Assembly (NCBI GenBank): GCA_905373705.1
Contig: CAJPUA010000005.1
Coordinates: forward strand, 1-15,711
Direction of reading: 5' to 3'
Source of the DNA: an uncultured Schwartzia sp.
Lineage (GTDB): Bacteria > Bacillota > Negativicutes > Selenomonadales > Selenomonadaceae
DNA: 15,711 nt
Position 1 is the first letter of the stretch; each line of letters opens with the position of its first letter. The notes under the pieces were generated by a model. That model ran no database searches, had not been told where the DNA came from, and was given only the letters and a program-made list of their open reading frames with translations. Shown here piece after piece: positions 6,882-12,613 of the stretch. A program made the translations under genes and the position numbers.

Positions 6882-8231
6882 TTAATATTTAGGCAGCTTC
6901 ACCGTGAAGCGGCTGCCCTCCCCGAGCCGACTGCTGACCTCTATAGTTCCGCCGTGAGCCTCGACCGCAGCCTTCGCGATGGCGAGGCCTATTCCGCGTC
7001 CGCCGGTCACACGGGCACGCGCTGCGTCCGCCCGGTAGAAACGGTCGAAGACATGGGGAAGGTCCGCCGCATCGATGCCGGCCCCGGTATCCTCGACCTC
7101 AATGACGGCGCAGCCGTCCCAAGAGCGAAGCCGAACCTCTACCCGCCCCCCGGCCTCCGAATAGCGCAACGCGTTCGAGAGCAGGTTGTCGATCACGCTG
7201 CGAAAGCGTTCCAAATCGACGTTTGCCCGGACGTTCCCTTTGAGGCTGCGGTGAAGCGTCACCCCGGACCGAGCGAAAAGCGGCTCCGAGGAGTCCAGGA
7301 CCGTGGCCAGAAAGGCGCTCAGGTCCGTGTCCTGAAGGTAAACGGACAGAATTTCCCCCTCAAGCCGCGTCAGCGATTCCACCTCTCCGATCAGGTCGCT
7401 CAGGCGCTCGATCTCCGTCACACAGAGCGCAAGCCGCTTCGGGGTGGCCTCCCAGACGCCATCCGCCACGGCCTCCACCTGGGAGCGCACCACCGTAAGG
7501 GGCGTCCTGAGCTCATGGGCGATGTCCGTCATCAGGCGTTTGCGCAGCCGTTCCTGCCCGGCCAGGGAACGCCCCAGCTCCTCAACCCCGCGGGACAGCA
7601 TATCCATCTCACGGATCCCGCTGGAGGGCTCCGGCTCCAGATCGTACTCCCCACGGCTGATGCGCCGCGCCCGTTCCGCGGCCCGAATCACGGGTCGGCT
7701 CAGGCCTCCGGCGACGACGTAGCCCAACCCGCAGGCCACGACGATCATGGCCGCAGCGCCCACGAGGGCATACAGGGCCACACGGGAGACGAACTCCCGT
7801 TCCAGGCGGCTGGACGGAGGGCGTCCGTTCGCGTCCAGGGTCCCAATCCTCCGCTCCTCTAGGCTCAGGGGGATGGAAACGCGGTTTTTCCCCCTCATTC
7901 CCCATCCCCGTCCGTGCCCCATGGGCAGGACCCTGTTTCCGCCGGAGTCTAGGAGGACGATGTCCGAGGCCATTCCCCCGGCGGAGGAACGCAGGACGTC
8001 CATCACCCGGCGGGGGTTCCAGCCCTCATCCTCGCGATAGAGGGACTCCAGGCAAGACCCCAGCTCTTCCAGGTCGGATGTCCTCCTCCGTCCCAGGTAA
8101 TCCTGAAACCCCGAAAGGCTCAGATGCCTCACTAGAGCCGGAACGATCACCCCGCCCAGGACCGCCAGCAGAACGTAGAACAGCATCAGGTGGGTCCGTA
8201 GGGAACTGTCCTTTTTCGTCCATCCTCTCAT
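6882..8231 (-). CDS. Orphan sensor histidine kinase, BaeS/EnvZ-like
   Basis: A 449-aa two-component sensor kinase. It has a transmembrane helix at about 13-34, a small periplasmic sensor (about 35-150) with a Gly/Arg-rich stretch near 105-115, a second helix at about 152-176, a HAMP domain to about 225, then HisKA with H239 in DIAHELRTPLT, and a HATPase_c domain with N353 (NLLSNALRYS), DTGAGI (381-386) and GRGIGLAI (411-418). All catalytic boxes are present. I chose ATG 8231 because AAGGAG stands six bases before it; a longer 484-aa reading would add an unlikely AT-rich leader. No response regulator gene lies beside it, which is unusual for this class. It runs opposite to the conjugation operon and is bracketed by repeats R1 and R2. 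Confidence 0.93.
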   Translation of the reverse strand: MRGWTKKDSSLRTHLMLFYVLLAVLGGVIVPALVRHLSLSGFQDYLGRRRTSDLEELGSCLESLYREDEGWNPRRVMDVLRSSAGGMASDIVLLDSGGNRVLPMGHGRGWGMRGKNRVSIPLSLEERRIGTLDANGRPPSSRLEREFVSRVALYALVGAAAMIVVACGLGYVVAGGLSRPVIRAAERARRISRGEYDLEPEPSSGIREMDMLSRGVEELGRSLAGQERLRKRLMTDIAHELRTPLTVVRSQVEAVADGVWEATPKRLALCVTEIERLSDLIGEVESLTRLEGEILSVYLQDTDLSAFLATVLDSSEPLFARSGVTLHRSLKGNVRANVDLERFRSVIDNLLSNALRYSEAGGRVEVRLRSWDGCAVIEVEDTGAGIDAADLPHVFDRFYRADAARARVTGGRGIGLAIAKAAVEAHGGTIEVSSRLGEGSRFTVKLPKY

Positions 8232-8304
8232 AGTTTTCTCCTTGTGGAAAATTTGTCTTATATGGAAGGCAGGATAGAACAAAGATATGAAAAAAATATG
8301 AATG

Positions 8305-8310
8305 ATTATA
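8305..8310 (-). promoter_or_regulatory. Possible -10 box for the kinase
   Basis: TATAAT on the minus strand, 74 bases before the kinase ATG, in a very AT-rich stretch. No good -35 box stands at the right distance, so the promoter may need an activator. A chance match is possible here. Confidence 0.35.
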
Positions 8311-8380
8311 TTTAAGAATTCAGATAAAGTAGTCACTATTGATTCGTATAGCCTTGTTCAGCTTTTTTGCGCCGTAAATA

Positions 8381-8416
8381 TAGTATTAAATAGATACTAT
8401 CTAATAAACGCTATTT
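8381..8416 (+). repeat. 36-bp repeat R2 right of the kinase gene
   Basis: Direct repeat partner of R1 (29 of 36 identical). It carries the palindrome TAGTAT-7 nt-ATACTA at 8381-8399, close to the R1 palindrome. Confidence 0.65.
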
Positions 8417-8430
8417 AACAAGTCCTTATA

Positions 8431-8482
8431 GTTTATAGTATCTCATAAATAGGATATTATAAACAGTATCGTATAAATACGG
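8431..8482. promoter_or_regulatory. Clustered AGTATC-type motifs upstream of the kinase
   Basis: Two copies of AGTATC-2 nt-ATAAATA-N-G start at 8437 and 8465, 28 bases apart; the related AGTATT of R2 is at 8382, another 55 bases away. A GTTTATA/TATAAAC inverted repeat (8431-8437 and 8458-8464) overlaps them. Regular spacing suggests binding sites for a regulator. The AT-rich background weakens the case. Confidence 0.35.
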
Positions 8483-8577
8483 TAAAACAAGAGAAACGCC
8501 TCCTTTAGAGGGTCATGGTACGGTAAAATAGAAGATAGGAGAGGCACCCGGCATCATTGGGTGAAGCTGCTTGGGGC

Positions 8578-8598
8578 ATCCCCCCGAAAGGGGGTGAT
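8578..8598 (+). promoter_or_regulatory. SD-sequestering hairpin, element A
   Basis: CCCCC (8581-8585), a GAAA tetraloop, then GGGGG (8590-8594), extended by ATC/GAT across one bulged T. The GGGGGTGAT arm is the SD of the 28-aa ORF, so this fold would block translation until opened. Confidence 0.7.
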
Positions 8599-8601
8599 AG
8601 C

Positions 8602-8688
8602 GTGGAGAGAATAACAAAGCTGCTACAAGCTCTAGCAAAGCTTATAGCAGCCATCGCCGAACTTCTTCGGCTCTTCAAAACGCGTTGA
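8602..8688 (+). CDS. Amphipathic cationic micropeptide A
   Basis: A 28-aa peptide starting at GTG, beginning MERITKLLQALAKLIAAIAE and ending LLRLFKTR. Hydrophobic residues at 4, 7, 8, 11, 14, 15, 18, 21, 22 and 25 fall on one face of a helix; K6, K13, R23, K26 and R28 give positive charge. A strong SD (GGGGGTGAT) stands three bases before the GTG. Copy B keeps the first 19 residues exactly, then changes conservatively. Size and shape suit a membrane-active peptide such as a type I toxin; a leader peptide is the alternative. Activity is inferred from the pattern only. Confidence 0.6.
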   Translation: MERITKLLQALAKLIAAIAELLRLFKTR

Positions 8689-8791
8689 CATCCTCCGCTA
8701 GGGCGTAAGTCCGAGGTGGGGGTCACGGCCTCACTTCGGCAGCCCAAGAAACAACCCCGTCCAACCTCTCCTGGGCGGGACTTCTTAGTTA

Positions 8792-8800
8792 ATTATATCA
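8792..8800 (-). promoter_or_regulatory. Extended -10 promoter opposing element A
   Basis: TGATATAAT on the minus strand is a perfect extended -10 (TGN plus TATAAT). Transcription would start near 8784 and run antisense through the whole element. No clear -35 is needed with an extended -10 and none is seen. Confidence 0.55.
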
Positions 8801-8812
8801 TTTATCGTTTAC

Positions 8813-9013
8813 TCATGATACAAAACGCCCATTTTGGATAAAAGTTATCCTCTCATAAAGATCATCTAACAAAATCAAAGCTCCATTTTTTTCCGCATAT
8901 TGCTTGAGTTCACGATTGAGCCCCAAACTCCAACTAGCTACCTCTATAGAGTGGCAGAGAGATTTTATCCTTCGCAAGGTTGGAATAAACCCTTCAAACA
9001 GAAGGGGATCTTT
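8813..9013 (-). pseudogene. Unidentified 66-codon gene remnant
   Basis: An open minus-strand frame between stops, without a start codon of its own. It reads like protein: RIKSLCHSIEVASWSLGLNR, then ELKQYAEKNGALILLDDLYE and RITFIQNGRFVS. It looks like the C-terminal end of a larger protein whose front is gone, perhaps an ATPase or nuclease. Chance cannot be excluded for a frame this short. Confidence 0.3.
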
Positions 9014-9017
9014 CTAA

Positions 9018-9116
9018 CTGGAGACTACCGACCCAGAGCTCCCGTACGGGGAGCGCCAGGCGGTCGGCCTTCAGGATATCCTCAAGCTCCTAGACGGGAA
9101 TACCAGCTTTTTCCTT
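9018..9116 (+). pseudogene. Unidentified coding fragment cut at element B
   Basis: A plus-strand frame after a TAA at 9015 reads ETTDPELPYGERQAVGLQDI and then LKLLDGNTSFFL, protein-like in composition, up to the edge of element B. It has no start codon. The frame stays open into element B and is in phase with the micropeptide, which seems a coincidence because element A has a stop at the matching place. It also spans a hairpin GCTCCC-GTAC-GGGGAGC (9038-9054). Confidence 0.25.
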
Positions 9117-9180
9117 GTGTCATGCGGTAAAATAGAAGACAGGAGAGGCGCTCAGGACATTGAGCGAAGCTGCTTGGGGC

Positions 9181-9209
9181 ATCATCCCCGGAAACAGAAA
9201 GGGGGTGAT
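9181..9209 (+). promoter_or_regulatory. SD-sequestering hairpin, element B
   Basis: ATCATCCCC (9181-9189) pairs with GGGGGTGAT (9201-9209) over nine pairs including one G-U, around an 11-base A-rich loop. The left arm and loop differ from copy A, but the SD is trapped in the same way. Confidence 0.72.
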
Positions 9210-9212
9210 AGC

Positions 9213-9296
9213 GTGGAGAGAATAACAAAGCTGCTACAAGCTCTAGCGAAGCTCATAGCAGCCATCGCGGACTTCATCCGCAGTCTCAAAGCGTAA
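9213..9296 (+). CDS. Amphipathic cationic micropeptide B
   Basis: A 27-aa peptide from GTG, identical to peptide A for its first 19 residues and then DFIRSLKA. Hydrophobic positions stay hydrophobic (L21 to F, L22 to I) and the helix face is kept, which points to selection on the peptide as well as on the RNA. SD GGGGGTGAT stands three bases before the start. Same reading as peptide A: a candidate membrane-active toxin or a leader peptide. Confidence 0.6.
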   Translation: MERITKLLQALAKLIAAIADFIRSLKA

Positions 9297-9454
9297 TCCC
9301 TCACGATAGGGCGTAAGTCCGAAGTGGGGTAACCGGCCCTGCTTCGGCAGCCCAAGAACCAACCCCGTCCGACCTCTGATGAGGCTCCTAAGCGACCAAC
9401 ACAGCTCACTTCGTTCGCTGGTTGTCTGCTTATCCCGGGCGGGACTTCGTATTC

Positions 9455-9463
9455 ATTATACCA
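9455..9463 (-). promoter_or_regulatory. Extended -10 promoter opposing element B
   Basis: TGGTATAAT on the minus strand, at the same place relative to the GGGCGGGACTTC block as in copy A. Predicted start near 9447, antisense through element B. Confidence 0.55.
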
Positions 9464-9496
9464 TCTAAGAAGTCCTATTCTAACTAAACACTTTGA

Positions 9497-10258
9497 CTAA
9501 ATTTTCTCAAACTGTTTAATATGGAGATTTAAATTAATAAATTTCGCACTATTCTCTTTCATAATTTCGGCTACGTTATCCCAAAAAGCTAATGTATATT
9601 TTTTCTTCTCATCTTTTATAGCCTCCGCTACAGGTGCATAATCGCTGTCACCAACAACAAGAATAATTTCGTCAATATCTCTAATAATACCTTTATAGAG
9701 ATCTTTGCATATCTCTTTGATCAACCCAGTGTCTACTCTTTTCTCTTTATTTTGTGCATTGCGTTGTGGGTTAAAAACCTCAAAACCCGCTTTTCTTGCT
9801 GCATTCCAAAGGCTCTCATTTTCAGGAGGACAAGACCCATATAGCACAGCCCGTTTTACATCGGAGAGGTTCCCATCGCATACTATTTCTTTTAGTTTTT
9901 GGAAATCGTATGCCCAACCCATATCACAGATTCTATTTTCATGTGCTTCCGAAATCTCTGCAACCATACCTTTTTCAACTGCTGAATGATACTTTCCCTC
10001 AATCCAAACATTAGAATTGTCGACATAAATATATTTTCCCATAACTGAGTTCTCCTTTTTTATGTGCATTCTTTCATTAAGTGCTGCTAAGTTGCGCTCC
10101 GCGGCCTTTTTGAACTTCTCACCAACGGGCGTCCAATCCGAGAAGTTTGTTGTCTCAGGAATCTCGGAAAAATCGATATCCTCATCCCGAACCATGCGCA
10201 AAGCCGCGATGGCTTCCGCCCGGCTGCGCGGATAGTCACTTGGATAATTGCCGCTCAT
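9497..10258 (-). CDS. BrnA-like leader fused to a NYN-domain nuclease
   Basis: A 253-aa protein. Residues 1-65 resemble the front of BrnA antitoxins (RDEDIDFSEIPE at 24-35), but the usual ribbon-helix-helix DNA-binding end is absent. A NYN (PIN-like, LabA/DUF88 type) domain follows from about residue 73, with the acidic positions D80 (YVDNSN), D176 (RVDTGL) and D204/D206 (VVGDSDYAPV) in place. NYN proteins are usually metal-dependent RNases. I chose ATG 10258, which overlaps brnT by 23 bases as in normal brnTA pairs and follows an AAGGAG; the longer TTG reading is less likely. Base composition turns AT-rich near 10070, at the domain boundary. An internal ATG with its own SD could give a free NYN protein. 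Whether it still neutralises BrnT is unknown. Confidence 0.8.
   Translation of the reverse strand: MSGNYPSDYPRSRAEAIAALRMVRDEDIDFSEIPETTNFSDWTPVGEKFKKAAERNLAALNERMHIKKENSVMGKYIYVDNSNVWIEGKYHSAVEKGMVAEISEAHENRICDMGWAYDFQKLKEIVCDGNLSDVKRAVLYGSCPPENESLWNAARKAGFEVFNPQRNAQNKEKRVDTGLIKEICKDLYKGIIRDIDEIILVVGDSDYAPVAEAIKDEKKKYTLAFWDNVAEIMKENSAKFINLNLHIKQFEKI
10040..10057 (-). promoter_or_regulatory. Internal SD and ATG for a free NYN protein
   Basis: AAGGAG (10052-10057) stands nine bases before an in-frame ATG (10040-10042) reading MGKYIYVDNSNVW, exactly at the start of the NYN fold. It would yield a 181-aa product and looks like the original start of a separate NYN gene. Confidence 0.65.
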
Positions 10259-10589
10259 AGGCTTCCCTCTCCTTTCTTTCCGCAACTCGGGCAGAGATGA
10301 TACGAATCAGCTCAATGCCATTCCAATCTTCACGTTCGACGTACACGACAAACAGTGCCTTTGAGAAATCAGCGATGAATCCTGTTATTCTGCGGCGCGG
10401 TTCCTGTCCATCATGAAGCTCATCGGGGAGGTCCATAGCGTTCTCATCAAAAAACACTTCAGCGGCAAGCTCAAACATCACTTTATGCTTACGCCAATTC
10501 GCTACGGCCTTCTCATCATCCCATGTGAAAAACAAGCCGCCTAAAGCATACTTGATCTCATCTGCCACGTGCCATCCACTCCGAATCAA
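10236..10589 (-). CDS. brnT: BrnT-family RNase toxin
   Basis: Up to 117 aa. BrnT is a small RelE-fold ribonuclease toxin that stops translation and is paired with BrnA. The family pattern is clear: FTWDDEKAVANWRKHKVMFE, then EVFFDENA, then an arginine-containing strand (RRRITGF), FVVYVERED and IRIISARVAERKEREAYE. No ATG is available: TTG at 10589 or GTG at 10568 could start it, and neither has a perfect SD. The gene overlaps the downstream BrnA-NYN gene, so both are on one message. The toxin domain looks complete. Confidence 0.88.
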   Translation of the reverse strand: MIRSGWHVADEIKYALGGLFFTWDDEKAVANWRKHKVMFELAAEVFFDENAMDLPDELHDGQEPRRRITGFIADFSKALFVVYVEREDWNGIELIRIISARVAERKEREAYERQLSK

Positions 10590-10642
10590 CCCGGCCTTCT
10601 CCGGGAGGGTCTTTTTCAGACATTATAGCGCTTGAGAGTGCC

Positions 10643-11641
10643 TCACATCAGTTCTTTGGCGGCATTGTCCTCAATGGCGTCCTCGCGGCGGAAGTAGCCT
10701 CGCAGGGTCTGAACGGACCTGTGTCCCGTTTGGTTCATGATGGACCGTTCCGTCTTCCCCTGCCGGATCGCCGTCGTGACGAAACCGATGCGCAGGGAGT
10801 GGGCGGAGAGATCGAGGGACAGTCCGGCCGCAGATGCCGCCTGCAGGACGACGAGCCTCATGCTTTGGGCGCTCAGGCGTTCATGGGTCACCAGGCCACT
10901 CTTGAGTATCCGCCGGAACAACGGGCCTTCTTGAAGCTCCACGAGGGATAGCCACCTCTTCAGGAGCGACGTCGGGGAGGTGGTCTCGTCCCGTCCGGGG
11001 AAGATCGCTTTTTGCATCCCCTGTGCCTCTTGGTCCGTCTTTGACCGCCGGACGTTGATGACCAGGACCTCCTCGCTGCCGCGGACGGTCCATTTCAGGT
11101 CCGCGATGTCCAGGGCGGAGAGCTCGGATCGGCGAAAGGCCCCGGCGAAGCCCAGTGCCAGGATGGCGGCGTCCCGGATGCCTTTTGTGGTGTCGCCACG
11201 GGTCGCATCAAGGAGCATCCGCACGACCTCGACGGTGGCCGCGTCTTTCCTGCTGGCGGGGGCGGCGCCATGCTCTCGGCGATACCCTTTCAGGGTCTTC
11301 TTTACGAGGAGAGTTTCGGTTGGAGACGATATCCCTTCTGCTCGATGCGCGGCGGCGATGGCGGCGAGGATCTGCTCGACCGTCGCGGGAGCGGCCCCGC
11401 TGTCGGCGAGGCTGGCCACGTAGGCGGCGAGGACCTCCGGCGACGTCGGGAAGGCGGTCGAGACGCCTTCAGCCTGGCACCAGGCGAAGAAGCGTTTCAG
11501 GCGTGAAGTGTAGGCCCGGCGGGTCTCGGGAGCCACGGAAGCGCGCAGGAGCTGCCGCACCTTCTCCTGGTAGGCGGGTAGACTGCCTATCAGGGTTCCA
11601 GTGCCCTCGTAGACGGCCGGGACGTTCTTGGTATCTGCCAT
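10643..11641 (-). CDS. Tyrosine recombinase / integrase
   Basis: A 332-aa phage-type integrase. It has an N-terminal SAM-like core-binding domain (about 25-110) and a catalytic domain with R170 (GAFRRSEL), K201 (RRSKTD), H281-SL-R284 (AHSLRIG), H307 (TGHRS) and nucleophile Y316 (LRGYF), numbered from the chosen start. All are present, so it may be active. ATG 11641 has GGAGG five bases upstream; ATG 11653 (336 aa) is the alternative. It may move the accessory block or resolve dimers. The gene points away from the possible attachment region at 11767-11838. It is GC-rich, unlike the AT-rich NYN part next door. Confidence 0.93.
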   Translation of the reverse strand: MADTKNVPAVYEGTGTLIGSLPAYQEKVRQLLRASVAPETRRAYTSRLKRFFAWCQAEGVSTAFPTSPEVLAAYVASLADSGAAPATVEQILAAIAAAHRAEGISSPTETLLVKKTLKGYRREHGAAPASRKDAATVEVVRMLLDATRGDTTKGIRDAAILALGFAGAFRRSELSALDIADLKWTVRGSEEVLVINVRRSKTDQEAQGMQKAIFPGRDETTSPTSLLKRWLSLVELQEGPLFRRILKSGLVTHERLSAQSMRLVVLQAASAAGLSLDLSAHSLRIGFVTTAIRQGKTERSIMNQTGHRSVQTLRGYFRREDAIEDNAAKELM

Positions 11642-11660
11642 CGGGTCCTCCATTCTGCAG

Positions 11661-11672
11661 CCCCTCGAGGGG
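11661..11672. promoter_or_regulatory. Perfect 12-bp palindrome before the integrase
   Basis: CCCCTCGAGGGG lies 8 bases before the first integrase ATG (11653). In RNA it gives CCCC-TCGA-GGGG and would hide the GAGGGG that could serve as SD for that ATG; the inner ATG at 11641 keeps a free GGAGG. It may be an operator or a translation control. Confidence 0.35.
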
Positions 11673-11766
11673 GTACGAAAGCGGGCTGAAATAGCTAGCG
11701 GTAAGTGATGCTTATCGTTAACTATGTTACCACATTCTACCCATCACAGAATAGCGCGGAAAGGAG

Positions 11767-11838
11767 TTGACTAAATTTGACTAATCGCAACGGAAGACCG
11801 TGAAAACTCGTAGGTCCGCCTGGAGGTTCGGAATCCAC
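11767..11838. other. Candidate attachment region beside the integrase
   Basis: Two TTGACTAA repeats (11767-11774, 11777-11784) could be arm-type binding sites. About 40 bases on, GGAGGTTCGGAATCC resembles a tRNA T-arm with one extra G. It ends just at the mazF stop. No second copy of this core is seen in the window, so an att site is only a guess. Confidence 0.25.
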
Positions 11839-12210
11839 TCAATCCGGGTCGGAGGGGTCGAAGAGTGTCACAATCCGAGCCAGAACCTCTTCCATAACTG
11901 GAACGGAAACCTCAGCAACCTTCCTACCTCCACGAGATTTCAAATCCAAAACCCTCGGCTGGTCACACCGAATGATACCGGAGATCGCTTCATCACCGCT
12001 CACATCCTGAGAAGAAAGCGGTACAGCAAAGCCCAGGTTCTGTGAGAAGGCGCTTCCGCCAGCCCCTTGAGTAACAGGTACTACAACAGCAACGTTAGCA
12101 GCGTTATTGAAGACGGAAGAAGAAACGACCAAAACCGGCCTTGCCGTTCCCTGCTGTTCATGTCCCGAAACGGGATTCAGGCACACCCGATAGATATCGC
12201 CGCGTTTCAA
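11839..12210 (-). CDS. mazF: MazF/PemK-family mRNA interferase toxin
   Basis: A 123-aa endoribonuclease toxin that cuts mRNA at short sequences. It shows the family start KRGDIYRVCLNPVSGHEQQG followed by RPVLVVSS, then VVVPVTQG, a Gly/Ala turn and ISGIIRCDQPRVLDL. Length is normal. The start is TTG, overlapping the antitoxin stop by four bases (TTGA), so translation should be coupled and weaker than for the antitoxin. It appears intact. Confidence 0.93.
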   Translation of the reverse strand: MKRGDIYRVCLNPVSGHEQQGTARPVLVVSSSVFNNAANVAVVVPVTQGAGGSAFSQNLGFAVPLSSQDVSGDEAISGIIRCDQPRVLDLKSRGGRKVAEVSVPVMEEVLARIVTLFDPSDPD

Positions 12211-12458
12211 ACCAACTCAGCCCCCTCCGCCTCGCTATCCAGCCAGGCAGCGTCACGATCACTGAAATCAGTCATGGAAACAAGCTGCTGGAGCGAGTAT
12301 TCCGGCGGTCTTTCACAGGGGGTAACGATGATCCGCCCCTTCTGGACTTCCAATCGCATTTCCGTTGCGGGCGTCAAGGACAGTGCTCGCGTTATCTTGG
12401 ATGGGATGGGCATCATCAGCGAACCTCCCACTTTATGTACACGACTTGTGAGCAACAT
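12207..12458 (-). CDS. mazE: MazE/AbrB-type antitoxin
   Basis: An 83-aa antitoxin. The N-terminal half is an AbrB/MazE swapped-hairpin DNA-binding domain (VHKVGGSLMMPIPSKITRAL, then LEVQKGRIIVTPC). The acidic tail from residue 52 would bind and block MazF. GGGGGAG lies five bases before the ATG. It precedes mazF, the normal order, and probably represses the shared promoter. Confidence 0.9.
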   Translation of the reverse strand: MLLTSRVHKVGGSLMMPIPSKITRALSLTPATEMRLEVQKGRIIVTPCERPPEYSLQQLVSMTDFSDRDAAWLDSEAEGAELV

Positions 12459-12492
12459 TCAATCTCCCCCTAACGTTTAACTTTTTATGCTG

Positions 12493-12498
12493 ATTATA
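12493..12498 (-). promoter_or_regulatory. -10 box of the mazEF operon
   Basis: TATAAT on the minus strand, 35 bases before the mazE ATG. The -35 region (GTGCAA at a 17-base spacer) is poor. AACGTTTAAC between the promoter and SD may be an operator half-site. Confidence 0.5.
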
Positions 12499-12613
12499 TA
12501 ACAGAAGACAAGACATTGCACTACAATGGGGAAATTTAGGCGCATCCTCAAGAACCTATTCGTGGGAGCCTGCCAGAGCGTCGCTCTTCTCCGGTGCATT
12601 GATCTTGGAGGGT

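Larger units (their letters stand above)
8512..8804 (+). repeat. Structured RNA/micropeptide element, copy A
   Basis: A 293-bp element with a diverged second copy at 9119-9467. In order: a conserved TCATG...CGGTAAAATAGAAGA block; stem I CACCC/GGGTG (8545-8549, 8559-8563); an SD-trapping hairpin (8578-8598); a GTG-started 28-aa ORF (8602-8688) with internal stems GCTGCTA/TAGCAGC and GCCGAA-CTTC-TTCGGC (8656-8671); a stem-in-stem GGGC...CCGAGG/CTTCGG...GCCC (8701-8745); a last stem CCCGTCC/GGGCGGG (8756-8779); and an opposing -10 box. Several stems differ from copy B in both arms yet still pair, which supports a selected RNA fold. Design resembles type I toxin-antitoxin loci. I know no named RNA family that fits. 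Confidence 0.75.
9119..9467 (+). repeat. Structured RNA/micropeptide element, copy B
   Basis: Second copy of element A, with the same order. Stem I is CGCTC/GAGCG (9149-9153, 9162-9166), changed in both arms relative to A. The SD hairpin is at 9181-9209. The peptide-end hairpin is GCGGA-CTTCA-TCCGC (9267-9281), again changed on both sides. The 3' stem-in-stem is GGGC...CCGAAG/CTTCGG...GCCC (9309-9353). The final CCCGTCC/GGGCGGG stem (9364-9370, 9437-9443) encloses 66 bases, against 10 in copy A. An opposing TGGTATAAT closes it. Confidence 0.75.

Noticed and set aside
6954..7862. A 302-codon plus-strand frame opposite the kinase
   Set aside because: The kinase on the minus strand has all its catalytic boxes; the opposite frame is a GC-rich shadow.
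8505..9409. Minus-strand frames of 75-80 codons antisense to both elements (8505-8747 and 9182-9409)
   Set aside because: They share residues only because the elements are repeats, have no SD, and are rich in Ser/Arg/Pro as shadows are. RNA stems and the plus-strand peptide explain the conservation better.
8512..9467. CRISPR array
   Set aside because: Only two long, internally variable copies separated by about 300 bp; no short repeats with regular spacers.
11155..11694. A 179-codon plus-strand frame opposite the integrase
   Set aside because: Extremely arginine-rich and fully overlapped by a complete tyrosine recombinase.
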